Below, piece after piece: positions 8,755-16,933 of a stretch of DNA of 64,000 bases. The position numbers and the translations under genes are program-made. Position 1 is the first letter of the stretch; every line of letters begins with the position of its first letter. Origin of the DNA: Cobetia amphilecti (GTDB taxonomy: Bacteria > Pseudomonadota > Gammaproteobacteria > Pseudomonadales > Halomonadaceae); NCBI RefSeq assembly GCF_030010415.1, contig NZ_JASCSA010000005.1; one strand, written 5' to 3'. Under the pieces are notes generated by a model. It made no database searches. It was not told where the DNA came from and saw only the letters and a program-made list of their open reading frames with translations.

Positions 8755-9897
8755 TCAGTCGCGCTGCTCGATGGGCAGCCAGTCGCAATGCTCCGGGCCG
8801 GTATAATCGGCGCTCGGGCGGATGATGCGATTGTTGGCGCGTTGCTCGAAGACATGCGCCGCCCAGCCGGTCAGGCGTGAACAGACGAAGATCGGCGTGA
8901 ACAACTTGGTGGGAATGCCCATGAAGTGATAGGCGCTGGCGTGGAAGAAGTCGGCATTGCAGAACAGCTTCTTCTCGCGCCACATCACGGCTTCGACGCG
9001 CTCGGAGACGGCGTAGAGCTGAGTGTCGCCCACATCCTCGGACAGCTTGCGTGACCACTCCTTGATGATGGCGTTGCGCGGGTCACGTTCACGGTAGATG
9101 GCGTGGCCGAAGCCCATGATCTTCTCGCGGCGTTCCAGCATGCCGAGAATCTCGCGCTCGGCTTCCTCCGGTGAGCGCCAGTGCTCGATCATCGCCATCG
9201 CCGCCTCGTTGGCACCGCCATGCAGCGGTCCGCGCAGCGAGCCGATGGCCCCGGTCACACAGGAATGCAGGTCGGAGAGCGTCGAGGCGCAGACACGCGC
9301 GGTGAAGGTCGAGGCATTGAACTCGTGCTCGGCATAGAGGATCAGCGAGGTATTCATCACCGCGGCATGCAGATCGCTGGGGGCCTCGCCGTGCAAAAGG
9401 TGCAGGAAGTGCGCGCCGATGGAGTCGTCATCGGTCTCGGTGTCGATGCGCACGCCATCATGGCTGAAGCGATACCAGTAATTGATGATCGACGGGAACA
9501 CGGCCAGCATGCGGTCGGCCTGGTCGGACTGCTCATCGAAGCTCTCTTCGGTCTCCAGATTGCCGAGCATCGAGCAGCCGGTGCGCATCACGTCCATCGG
9601 ATGGGCGCTGGCCGGAATCTGCTCCAGTACTGCCTTCAGGGCATCCGGCAGGCCACGCAGGCCCTTGAGGCGCGCGATGTAGGCGTCCAGTTCTTCGCGA
9701 TTGGGCAGCTTGCCCTTGAGCAGCAGATAGGCGACTTCTTCAAAGCTTGCGTGGGCGGCGAGATCCTCCAGATCGTAGCCGCGATAGCGCAGGCCGGAGC
9801 CGGTCTGGCCGACGGTGCACAGGGCGGTCTCGCCGGCACTCTGGCCGCGCAGGCCGCTGGAGGCACTAGGGCTCGGGGTAGCGGTGGTATCTGACAT
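8755..9897 (-). CDS. prpC: 2-methylcitrate synthase PrpC
   Basis: A 380-residue citrate-synthase-family enzyme that condenses propionyl-CoA with oxaloacetate to 2-methylcitrate. Visible family blocks are TVGQTGSGLRYRGYDL near the N-terminus, GPLHGGANEAAM in the middle and GFGHAIYRERDPR (His around residue 264), which carries catalytic-site residues. The length matches PrpC rather than the ~430-residue Gram-negative CitA/GltA type. The ATG at 9897 has AAGGAGATCGCGCC upstream. It lies second in the prp operon, after prpB. Confidence 0.96.
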   Translation of the reverse strand: MSDTTATPSPSASSGLRGQSAGETALCTVGQTGSGLRYRGYDLEDLAAHASFEEVAYLLLKGKLPNREELDAYIARLKGLRGLPDALKAVLEQIPASAHPMDVMRTGCSMLGNLETEESFDEQSDQADRMLAVFPSIINYWYRFSHDGVRIDTETDDDSIGAHFLHLLHGEAPSDLHAAVMNTSLILYAEHEFNASTFTARVCASTLSDLHSCVTGAIGSLRGPLHGGANEAAMAMIEHWRSPEEAEREILGMLERREKIMGFGHAIYRERDPRNAIIKEWSRKLSEDVGDTQLYAVSERVEAVMWREKKLFCNADFFHASAYHFMGIPTKLFTPIFVCSRLTGWAAHVFEQRANNRIIRPSADYTGPEHCDWLPIEQRD

Positions 9898-9964
9898 GGC
9901 GCGATCTCCTTGGCAGTGACGTCATTGAGTTGTTCTTTTTCTTGTAGGGCATAAAGCGTCAAGC

Positions 9965-10025
9965 CCCTCGCCGGCCAGGCGTTTGCCAGCGAGGGAGAAA
10001 CGGTCGGGCCGGAAGTGCCGGCCCG
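9965..10025. other. Two hairpins between prpB and prpC
   Basis: CCCTCGC (9965-9971) pairs with GCGAGGG (9989-9995), and CGGGCCGG (10005-10012) pairs with CCGGCCCG (10018-10025, 5-nt loop). Both lie in the 182-bp spacer. No T-run follows either stem, so they are not simple terminators. They could set the relative amounts of PrpB and PrpC mRNA. Confidence 0.6.
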
Positions 10026-10079
10026 TGAAGCCTGTGGCCTCTTGATACGAGACATGGCACCCGTCTCGAGCGTCTGGCA

Positions 10080-10991
10080 TCAATCCTTGCGGCTTTCGGC
10101 CTCGAACAGGGTGTCCAGCTTCTGCTCGAAGGTGTGGTAATCGAGGAAGTCGTAGAGCTCCATGCGGGTCTGCATGTCGTCGACCACGTCCTTCTGGTCA
10201 CCCTTGTCGTGGATGTTCTGGTAGACCTTGAGGGCGGCGGCGTTCATGGCGCGGAAGGCCGACAGCGGATAGAGCACCATCCGGCAGCCGACATCGCCCA
10301 GCTCGCGCTGATTGAACAGCGGCGTGGCGCCGAATTCGGTGATGTTGGCCAGAATCGGCGCGTCGACGCCCTCGCAGAAGGCGCGGTAGTCCTCGAGGGT
10401 ATGCACCGCCTCGGCGAAGATGGCGTCCGCTCCGGCCTCGACACAGGCATTGGCACGCGCCACGGCGGCCTCGAGCCCTTCCTTCTGGAAGGCATCGGTA
10501 CGCGCGATCAGATAGAAGTCGTCATCACGACGGGCATCGGCGGCCGCCTTGATGCGATCGACCATTTCCTGACTGGAGACGATGGCCTTGTTGGGGCGAT
10601 GTCCGCAGCGCTTCTGGGCGACCTGGTCTTCCAGATGCACGGCCGCCACGCCGGCGCGCTCCATCTCCTGAATGGTGCGTGCGATGTTGAAGGCGCCGCC
10701 CCAGCCGGTGTCGATGTCCACCAGCAGCGGAAGCTCGCTGGCGGCGGTGATGCGGCGCGCGTCTTCCAGCACGTCATTCATGCTGGTCATGCCCAGGTCC
10801 GGCAGGCCGTAGGAGGCGTTGGCCACGCCGCCACCGGACAGGTAGATCGCCTGATGCCCGACACGCTCGGCCATGATGGCGGTATAGGCATTGATGGTGC
10901 CGACGATGGGCAGCGGACGATTGGCTTCCAGCGCCGCGCGGAAGCGCGCGCCTGGGCTTGGCAAGGCAGTGGAACTCAGATGGCGTGACAT
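10080..10991 (-). CDS. prpB: 2-methylisocitrate lyase PrpB
   Basis: A 303-residue member of the isocitrate-lyase/PEP-mutase family that splits 2-methylisocitrate into pyruvate and succinate. The active-site block KRCGHRPNK (Cys around residue 129) matches that of E. coli PrpB. DIDTGWGGAFN is the metal and substrate segment. The start at 10991 is chosen because it has GGGAGATG upstream and begins shortly before the conserved PIVGTINAYTA stretch; an upstream in-frame start at 11102 would overlap the regulator gene. It is the first structural gene of the prp operon, 73 bp after the GntR gene. Confidence 0.96.
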   Translation of the reverse strand: MSRHLSSTALPSPGARFRAALEANRPLPIVGTINAYTAIMAERVGHQAIYLSGGGVANASYGLPDLGMTSMNDVLEDARRITAASELPLLVDIDTGWGGAFNIARTIQEMERAGVAAVHLEDQVAQKRCGHRPNKAIVSSQEMVDRIKAAADARRDDDFYLIARTDAFQKEGLEAAVARANACVEAGADAIFAEAVHTLEDYRAFCEGVDAPILANITEFGATPLFNQRELGDVGCRMVLYPLSAFRAMNAAALKVYQNIHDKGDQKDVVDDMQTRMELYDFLDYHTFEQKLDTLFEAESRKD

Positions 10992-11064
10992 GACATCTCC
11001 CGGGCTGGGCCCATGACGGGGTTGGAATTGTTGGGGGTGATCCGGTCGCAAGCGGTGTGGCAGT

Positions 11065-11844
11065 TCACTCCTCGCCCTGCTCTTCCTTGAGCGTGGCGGC
11101 ATAGCGGCGGGCGACGTTCTCCCGCGAGGCGCTGACGTGGCGGCGCATCAGCAGCTCCGCCAGCTCCTCGTCGCCGGCCTCGATGGCATCGACGATACGG
11201 TGGTGCTCGACGAAGGCCTTCTGCGGACGCGAGCCACTGGCGCTGAACTGGGTGCGATACATGCGCACCAGGTAGTAGAGGTCGTCGCAGAGAATCGTCA
11301 TCAGCATGTGGTTATGGCTGCCGAGGACGATCTGGTAGTGGAAGTCGAGATCGCCTTCCTTCTGGAAGTAGGCGGTGCCGGTCTTGAGGTCCGACTGCTG
11401 CTCGTGGGTCTTGAGCACGCTGCGCAGCCGCGTGACCTCCTCCTGCGTCATGTGCCGCGCCGCCAGACGCGCGGCCATGCTCTCCAGCGCCTCACGCACG
11501 TCGAACAGCTCCAGCAGCTCGGTCATCGAGAGCTTGACCACCCGCGCGCCGACGTGGGGCACGCGCTCGATCAGGCGATGGACCTCGAGACGACGCATCG
11601 CCTCACGCAGCGGGCCGCGCGAGATGCCATAGGCCTGCGCCAGCCCCGGCTCGGTGATCTTGCTGCCCGGTGCCAGCTCGCCGCGCACGATGGCGTCCTG
11701 CAGCTGGTGGAAGACGCGCTCGGCCAGGGTGCGCACCTCAGGCGCCGGAGCACTCGCGGAGGCGGTGTGGCCTGCCTGCTCGGCAGTGGCGCCGCGTGCG
11801 AGGCTTCGAGCGGTGGTGGCATTGTGAAAGGCATCGGTGGTCAT
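11065..11844 (-). CDS. GntR-family (FCD/FadR subfamily) regulator of the prp operon
   Basis: A 259-residue transcription factor. A GntR winged helix (about residues 38-105, including SKITEPGLAQAYGISRGPLREAMRRLE) is followed by an all-helical FCD ligand-binding domain with the metal-site-type His residues of this subfamily. It is the first gene upstream of prpB on the same strand and is probably its repressor, sensing a methylcitrate-cycle intermediate (inference). Two TTGTCGACAA palindromes lie upstream, the nearer one about 70 bp before the ATG. This kind of regulator replaces the sigma-54 type PrpR found in enterobacteria. Confidence 0.9.
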   Translation of the reverse strand: MTTDAFHNATTARSLARGATAEQAGHTASASAPAPEVRTLAERVFHQLQDAIVRGELAPGSKITEPGLAQAYGISRGPLREAMRRLEVHRLIERVPHVGARVVKLSMTELLELFDVREALESMAARLAARHMTQEEVTRLRSVLKTHEQQSDLKTGTAYFQKEGDLDFHYQIVLGSHNHMLMTILCDDLYYLVRMYRTQFSASGSRPQKAFVEHHRIVDAIEAGDEELAELLMRRHVSASRENVARRYAATLKEEQGEE

Positions 11845-11912
11845 GGCGGTCAGGCAATCCGGCTGGACAAGGGGCTGAGACAGGACAATGGCGATGAGGG
11901 ACTTTCAGCACC

Positions 11913-11924
11913 ATTGTCGACAAT
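11913..11924. promoter_or_regulatory. Putative GntR/FCD operator, proximal copy
   Basis: ATTGTCGACAAT is a perfect 12-bp palindrome located 69 bp before the regulator's start codon. TTGT-N2-ACAA-type palindromes are typical operators of FadR-subfamily GntR proteins, so autoregulation and control of the prp operon are likely. Confidence 0.7.
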
Positions 11925-12120
11925 CATTCAATGACTGCCAGACTAGCCAGCGAGCCTGAGTGGGTCAAGATGCAATCCGCCAAATCCTCTACACCTTTGG
12001 CGTAAGAGAGCTGGCATGCGCTGGATAAACGGCTGCCAGAACAAGGCCGAACCGCCTGAGACGCCGCCATGCCAGTCTTCACACGCCGCCAGGCCAGAGG
12101 CACTCCAGCCGGTAGCGGCC

Positions 12121-12170
12121 GAGACGAAAGACGCCCCGCCAGCACAGGCTGACGGGGCGTCTTTCGTCTC
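12121..12170 (-). terminator. Intrinsic terminator-like hairpin after the alpha/beta hydrolase gene
   Basis: GAGACGAAAGACGCCCCG (12121-12138) and its exact complement CGGGGCGTCTTTCGTCTC (12153-12170) form an 18-bp stem with a 14-nt loop. It is 45 bp past the hydrolase stop and insulates it from the prp regulator. Confidence 0.75.
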
Positions 12171-12195
12171 AATGCCAGATCGTTCATCGGCCGGC

Positions 12196-12205
12196 TTGTC
12201 GACAA
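12196..12205. promoter_or_regulatory. Putative GntR/FCD operator, distal copy
   Basis: TTGTCGACAA repeats the core of the proximal palindrome, with centres 282 bp apart. It lies between the hydrolase stop codon and its terminator, so it could be an auxiliary operator supporting looping, or a chance 10-mer. Confidence 0.5.
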
Positions 12206-12214
12206 TCACGTGTT

Positions 12215-13087
12215 TTATACGAAGCTGAGCTCCGCGCCGATGCGACGGGGTTTCTGGAAAGGCAGCGAGTGATCGGTGCCGGGGATTTCCAGCGACTGCC
12301 AGCCCGCATGACGCTCGGCCAGCAGGCTGTGATAGTCGCGCAGGGTCTGCGGGCTCTTGCCGCCGACCAGGCTGCGCACCTCACTGCCTGAGGCCAGCAC
12401 GTCGGCCAGCAGTGCCTCACGGTCGATCTCGCGCACGGCATGCGTGACACAGTCCAGCGCATTGGCGAAGCCCAGATGGCGATGCGCCAATCGCGCCACC
12501 ATCATGCGCTCGGCGCGCGGGTTGCGCGTACGGTGTGGCGAGATGAGATCGAGGAAGGCGGTGATGCCCGCCTCGGGGCTTGAGGCTTCGCGCATGGCGC
12601 GCGCCGCCTCGGCGTAGCCGTCACGCACCTTGAGCATGGTGGCGTGGCATTCGCGCTCCAGCAGTGCCGGTTCCAGCAGGCTGATGTCGCCGACCTTCAC
12701 CTCCGGGCGCTCGGCGCGCAGACGCTGGACGAGACGCATGGCGACCAGCCCGCCGAAGCTGTAGCCGATCAGGTCGAAATGCGTGATGCGCTGCGTCTCG
12801 ATCAACGCCATCACGTCCTCGACCACCTGCTCGAGAGTGAAAGGAGGCTCGCCGCCCTGCGGTGCCAGCGTCTGCCCCATGCCACGCAGGTCCGGGATGA
12901 TCAGCTCATCATGCGCCGTGAGATGCCCGACCAGCGGTGCCCAGGTCAGCGTGCCGGCCACACCCGCGCCGTGCAGCATCAGCAGTCGACGCCCGCCCTG
13001 TGCGTCATGCCGCTTGAGACGCTGCCAGAAGATGTTCTGATCGGGACGTGACAGCAGATGTTGGCCATGTTCGAACTCGGGATGCAT
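12215..13087 (-). CDS. Alpha/beta hydrolase
   Basis: A 290-residue alpha/beta-hydrolase-fold protein. It shows the oxyanion stretch LMLHGAG, the DLRGMGQT strand-turn and the nucleophile elbow GYSFGG (Ser nucleophile). A catalytic His probably lies in GTDHSLPF near the C-terminus. No signal peptide is seen, so it is cytosolic. The ATG at 13087 has GGAGCCCC upstream. The substrate cannot be read from the sequence; such proteins are often annotated as carboxylesterases or hydrolases of uncertain substrate. It is divergent from pabB with 231 bp between them. Confidence 0.85.
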   Translation of the reverse strand: MHPEFEHGQHLLSRPDQNIFWQRLKRHDAQGGRRLLMLHGAGVAGTLTWAPLVGHLTAHDELIIPDLRGMGQTLAPQGGEPPFTLEQVVEDVMALIETQRITHFDLIGYSFGGLVAMRLVQRLRAERPEVKVGDISLLEPALLERECHATMLKVRDGYAEAARAMREASSPEAGITAFLDLISPHRTRNPRAERMMVARLAHRHLGFANALDCVTHAVREIDREALLADVLASGSEVRSLVGGKSPQTLRDYHSLLAERHAGWQSLEIPGTDHSLPFQKPRRIGAELSFV

Positions 13088-13318
13088 GCAGGGGCTCCGG
13101 TGGGGTGCCAGGGGCTGGGCAAGAGGGCTGGGCGAACGTCAGCACGTGCGTCAGGGCAGTCATCGATGACGGCGCAGGGCGTTCAGAGGCAGGCACCTTA
13201 ATCAGCGCACGGGAGAACGGCAAGCCGACAAGGCCAGCCCCTCACCGGAATCCGCACGCATGGGCGGACAAAACGCCTTCGGATGCCTAGAATGCCCTGT
13301 CCGCCAACGGAAGCTGTC

Positions 13319-14770
13319 ATGACCATCTCGCTCGAAATCAACGCCCTGCCCTACGCCCTCGCCGCCGAGGATGAAGCCTCCACGCTGTCGCGCTTCGCAC
13401 GCCTGCGCTCACGTCCCGACGCCGTGCTGCTCGACAGTGGCCAGCCGTCGCTGGCCGGTGGCCGCTTCGACATCATCAGCAGCGACCCGCTGGCCGTGCT
13501 GGAGCAAGGCCCACACGGCGGCAAGCTCACTGGCCCGCTGCCGGAGACGATGCGTGACCTGAGCCAGTTCAGTGAAGCACTGGAGCGCCTCGCCCGCCTG
13601 CCGGTGATCGAGGCCCAGCGCCAGCTGCTGACCCTGCTGCCGCAGACGCTGGCAGGCGAAGAGCTCGCCCAACACGACCTGAGCGCCGAGGACCTGCCGT
13701 TCATCGCCGGCCTGCTGGGCTACTGGAGCTACGACTTCGGGCGCGCGCTGGAAGACCTGCCCGCCACGACCGAGGACGACATCGCGCTGCCCTGGGCGCG
13801 TCTGGGTCTCTATGACTGGGCATTGATCAGTGACCATCAGCGCCAGCAGAGCTGGCTGATCGCCTCGCCCCAACGGCGCCGGCAGGTGCTTGAGTGGCTG
13901 GAGCAACCGGCGCCGCGCAGCGCCGACTTCGCCCTCGACACCCCCTTTTCGCCGCTGCTGGATCGCGCGGGCTACGGCGAACGCTTCCGTCAGGTGATGG
14001 AGTATCTGCACGCCGGTGACTGCTATCAGATCAACCTGACCCAGCGCTTCTCCGCCGACTGCAGTGGCGACAGCTGGGATGCCTACCTGCGCCTGCGTCA
14101 GGCCACGCCGACACCTTACGCCGGCTATCTGAGCTGGCAGGACGCCAAGGGCGAGGAGATGGCGATCGTCTCCGTCTCGCCGGAGCGCTTCGTCGAGGTC
14201 AATCATCGCGCGGTCGAGACCAAGCCGATCAAGGGCACCCGCGCACGCGGCGCGACGCCGGAAGAGGACGCGCGGCTTGCCGCCGAGCTGCTGGAAAGCC
14301 CCAAGGACCGCGCCGAGAACGTGATGATCGTCGACCTGCTGCGCAATGACCTGGGCCGCGTCTCCGCGCCCGGCAGCGTCAAGGTGCCATCACTGTGCGC
14401 GCTGGAGAGCTACGCCAACGTGCATCACTCGGTCAGCACCATCACCAGCACCCTGGATGACGGACGCGATGCGCTGGATCTGCTCGGCGCCGCCTTCCCC
14501 GGCGGCTCCATCACCGGCGCGCCCAAGATCCGCGCCATGCAGATCATCGAGGAGCTGGAGCCGGTGCGCCGCAGCGCCTATTGCGGCAGCCTCGGCTATC
14601 TGGATATCCGCGGCCACATGGATACCTCCATCGCGATCCGCACGGCGGTGATCGCCGAGGGCCAGGTGCATCTGTGGGGCGGCGGCGGTCTGGTCGCCGA
14701 TTCCGAGGAAGAGGCCGAATACCGCGAGAGCCTGGCCAAGATCCAGCGCCTGATGGAAGCGCTTGGCTGA
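13319..14770 (+). CDS. pabB: Aminodeoxychorismate synthase component I (PabB)
   Basis: A 483-residue chorismate-binding enzyme that, with the PabA amidotransferase, converts chorismate to 4-amino-4-deoxychorismate for folate synthesis. The diagnostic block GDCYQINLTQRF and the PIKGT motif (the PabB-type lysine) separate it from anthranilate synthase TrpE. GGSITGAPK and the C-terminal GGGLVADSEEEAEYRE blocks complete the chorismate site. ATG 13319 has GGAAG upstream; an upstream in-frame ATG at 13283 would add a short unconserved leader. No pabA is adjacent. Confidence 0.93.
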   Translation: MTISLEINALPYALAAEDEASTLSRFARLRSRPDAVLLDSGQPSLAGGRFDIISSDPLAVLEQGPHGGKLTGPLPETMRDLSQFSEALERLARLPVIEAQRQLLTLLPQTLAGEELAQHDLSAEDLPFIAGLLGYWSYDFGRALEDLPATTEDDIALPWARLGLYDWALISDHQRQQSWLIASPQRRRQVLEWLEQPAPRSADFALDTPFSPLLDRAGYGERFRQVMEYLHAGDCYQINLTQRFSADCSGDSWDAYLRLRQATPTPYAGYLSWQDAKGEEMAIVSVSPERFVEVNHRAVETKPIKGTRARGATPEEDARLAAELLESPKDRAENVMIVDLLRNDLGRVSAPGSVKVPSLCALESYANVHHSVSTITSTLDDGRDALDLLGAAFPGGSITGAPKIRAMQIIEELEPVRRSAYCGSLGYLDIRGHMDTSIAIRTAVIAEGQVHLWGGGGLVADSEEEAEYRESLAKIQRLMEALG

Positions 14771-14819
14771 CAGGCGGCGTTATAAGGCGTCATGAGCGCC
14801 ATAACTCGATGGCATATAA

Positions 14820-14836
14820 CGTTCGAACGAATTCGT
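14820..14836. promoter_or_regulatory. Two overlapping palindromes upstream of the cysH-like gene
   Basis: CGTTCGAACG (14820-14829) and ACGAATTCGT (14827-14836) are perfect 10-bp palindromes sharing three bases, 150-165 bp before the cysH-like start. They could be a regulator site; the regulator is unknown. Confidence 0.35.
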
Positions 14837-14985
14837 ATTGGGGAAGCAGTGCCTGCCTTTGATAGGGTAGGCGCATTCCTGCACGTCTCCTTGAGCGCTA
14901 CCCGCCTCTGCTGATGGTCTTTGCTGGCCATTGATCAGCCCTGCGCCCCGCTCCATCGGACGTGCCCTCGTTCTGGAGACTTCTC

Positions 14986-15612
14986 ATGTCCGATACCTTC
15001 GATCTCGCCCGCATCAATGCCGAATTCGGCAACGACCCGGAAGCCCTGACCCGCTGGGCTCTGTCACTGGACAAGCACGCCATCTGCACCACGAATTTCC
15101 GACCCTTCGAGGCGGTGATCCTGCATATGGTGACGCGCTTCCGCCCTGATATCCCGATCGTGTGGATGGACAACGGCTACAACACCGATGCCACCTACCG
15201 CTTCGCCGATGAGGTGACGCGCAAGCTGAACCTGAACCGCATCATCTATCTGCCGCAGCGCACGCGTGCCCACCGTGAAGCCGTCGATGGCCTCACCCCG
15301 CATATCGATGACCCGCGCCACGAAGCCTTCACCCGTGAAGTGAAGCTCGAACCCTTCGAGCGTGCGCTGCGCGAGCTGAACCCCGAGATGTGGTTCACCG
15401 CCGTGCGCGCCAGTGACACCGCCTTCCGTGCCGGCATGCAGCCGGTCTCGCTGAACGGCGATGGCCTGATCAAGGTCGCCCCGGTGCTCAACTGGTCATC
15501 CAAGCAGATGCACGAGTATCTGGTCGCCCACGACCTGCCCAACGAGTTCGACTACGTCGACCCGACCAAGGCGGAAGACAACCGCGAGTGTGGCCTGCAC
15601 CTGGCACACTGA
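14986..15612 (+). CDS. cysH: Phosphoadenosine phosphosulfate (PAPS) reductase family protein, short CysH type
   Basis: A 208-residue PAPS-reductase-like protein predicted to reduce activated sulfate to sulfite in cysteine synthesis. It aligns with E. coli CysH through RPDIPIVWMDNGYNTDATYRFADE, and ends in AEDNRECGLHLAH, carrying the catalytic ECG(L/I)H cysteine. The [4Fe-4S] cysteine pairs of APS reductases are absent, so it should be thioredoxin-dependent. It is about 35 residues shorter than E. coli CysH and lacks the segment just before ECGLH. The usual SSSFG loop is replaced by CTTNF. ATG 14986 follows CTGGAGAC. CysB and thioredoxin genes are nearby. Confidence 0.82.
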   Translation: MSDTFDLARINAEFGNDPEALTRWALSLDKHAICTTNFRPFEAVILHMVTRFRPDIPIVWMDNGYNTDATYRFADEVTRKLNLNRIIYLPQRTRAHREAVDGLTPHIDDPRHEAFTREVKLEPFERALRELNPEMWFTAVRASDTAFRAGMQPVSLNGDGLIKVAPVLNWSSKQMHEYLVAHDLPNEFDYVDPTKAEDNRECGLHLAH

Positions 15613-15653
15613 GCCTTGTAGTTGACGCTGTGCGCTCGAGCCGCCCAGCCAGC

Positions 15654-15685
15654 AAAAAGCCCGCCTCTCAGGAGGCGGGCTTTTT
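15654..15685. terminator. Bidirectional intrinsic terminator
   Basis: AAAAAGCCCGCCTC (15654-15667) and GAGGCGGGCTTTTT (15672-15685) form a 14-bp stem with a TCAG loop. A and T runs on both sides let it end the cysH-like gene from the left and cysB from the right. Confidence 0.95.
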
Positions 15686-15713
15686 CATCTGCGCTATGAC
15701 AGATCTGGCGAGC

Positions 15714-15796
15714 GGCACTCAGTCCACCGACACTGTCCACCGACACTCAGTCCACCGGCACTCAGCGCACCGGTCAGCCCACCGGTCAGCGCACCG
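15714..15796. repeat. Tandem repeat spanning the cysB stop codon
   Basis: Six diverged copies of a 12-16 bp unit ending in CACCG (for example GTCAGCGCACCG, ACACTCAGTCCACCG) run from inside the last codons of cysB to just before its terminator. The copy nearest the gene encodes Val-Arg-stop. Confidence 0.85.
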
Positions 15797-16757
15797 GCAG
15801 CTCAATATCGTGGAAGATCTCGTGCTCGTGGCGCGGGCCGGCGGCCAATGCCGCTTCGACACGCTCGCGCGTCAGGTGCGGCGCGAAGCGCTCGACGAAT
15901 TCGAACATGTAGCTGCGCATGAAGGTGCCGCGACGGATGCCGATCTTGGTCGTGGAGCTCTCGAACAGATGTGTGGCGTCCAGCGCGACCAGGTCCTCGT
16001 CGGCCACCTCGTCCACCGCCATGTGCGCGACGATGCCGATGCCCATGCCGAGACGCACATAGGTCTTGATGACATCGGCGTCCGAGGCGGTCAGCACCAC
16101 GTTGGGCGCCAGGCCGTGGGACTTGAAGGCATCGTCCAGCTGGCTGCGGCCGGTGAAGCCGTAGGTGTAGGTGACCAGCGCATAACTGGCCAGCGACTCG
16201 AGGGTCAGCTCCTCGCCATTGGCCAGCGGATGATCCTTGGGCACCAGCACGCAGCGGTTCCAGCGATAGCACGGCAGCAGGATGAGGTCGTTGAACAGCT
16301 CCAGCGACTCGGTGCAGATGGCGAAATCGGCCTGACCTTCACTGACCATGTTGGCGATCTGCTTCGGCGTGCCCTGCTGCATGTGCAGCGCGACATCCGG
16401 GTACTTGCGCGTGAAATCGGCGATCACCGGCGGCAAGGCATAACGCGCCTGGGTGTGCGTGGTGGCGATCGACAGGCTGCCGCGACGGTCGTCACTGTGC
16501 TCCTGGGCGACGTGCTTGATGTTCTCCACCGTGCGCAGCACCTGGCTTGCCAGCTCGACGATGGACTCGCCGGCCGGGGTCACCCGCGTCAGATGCTTGC
16601 CACTGCGCGCGAAGATTTCGACGCCAAGCTCATCTTCCAGCAGACGAATCTGCTTGGAAATGCCCGGCTGGGAGGTATACAGACTTTGCGCGGTGGCGGA
16701 CACGTTCAGGTTGTGGCGGGTGACTTCCCAGATATAACGCAACTGCTGGAGTTTCAT
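15786..16757 (-). CDS. cysB: LysR-type master regulator of cysteine biosynthesis CysB
   Basis: A 323-residue LysR-family activator that binds N-acetylserine/O-acetylserine and turns on sulfate assimilation genes. The N-terminal helix-turn-helix (residues 1-60, MKLQQLRYIWEV...TSQPGISKQIRLLE) and the effector domain with SIATTHTQARYALP are those of CysB rather than generic LysR proteins. Its length matches E. coli CysB (324). It is divergent from the TauE/SafE-type permease gene, and the two share a 176-bp intergenic region. The stop codon is embedded in a tandem repeat. Confidence 0.96.
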   Translation of the reverse strand: MKLQQLRYIWEVTRHNLNVSATAQSLYTSQPGISKQIRLLEDELGVEIFARSGKHLTRVTPAGESIVELASQVLRTVENIKHVAQEHSDDRRGSLSIATTHTQARYALPPVIADFTRKYPDVALHMQQGTPKQIANMVSEGQADFAICTESLELFNDLILLPCYRWNRCVLVPKDHPLANGEELTLESLASYALVTYTYGFTGRSQLDDAFKSHGLAPNVVLTASDADVIKTYVRLGMGIGIVAHMAVDEVADEDLVALDATHLFESSTTKIGIRRGTFMRSYMFEFVERFAPHLTRERVEAALAAGPRHEHEIFHDIELPVR

Positions 16758-16884
16758 GCGGCTTCACTCTCCTGAGAAGCACCATCGACGCGACGCGGCG
16801 TGACAGTGGCCCGGACATGGCCGGTCACCTTGCTAAGATGATCGGGCGATAAAATCATGAATAATGATTCCTTTCGGGAATATA

Positions 16885-16899
16885 CGCTCAAGAGTAGAT
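16885..16899. promoter_or_regulatory. Inverted repeat in the cysB / permease divergent promoter region
   Basis: ATTCC and GGAAT flank a 5-nt spacer near the middle of the 176-bp divergent region, in an AT-rich stretch unlike its surroundings. It is a possible CysB or core-promoter element. Weak evidence; the exact position is good to a few bases. Confidence 0.3.
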
Positions 16900-16933
16900 T
16901 GGCGACAGTAACCTGACAAGGGGGTAGGTAGGG

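Larger units (their letters stand above)
11845..12214. other. Intergenic control region upstream of the prp regulator
   Basis: This 370-bp gap contains a 12-bp palindrome (11913-11924), the hydrolase terminator (12121-12170) and a second copy of the palindrome core (12196-12205). Short open frames here look like chance. The prp promoter is expected around the first palindrome; I cannot place its -35 and -10 elements confidently. Confidence 0.6.

Noticed and set aside
11924..12205. Short minus-strand open frames between the hydrolase and prp regulator
   Set aside because: They run through the terminator stem and an operator-like palindrome and lack ribosome sites.
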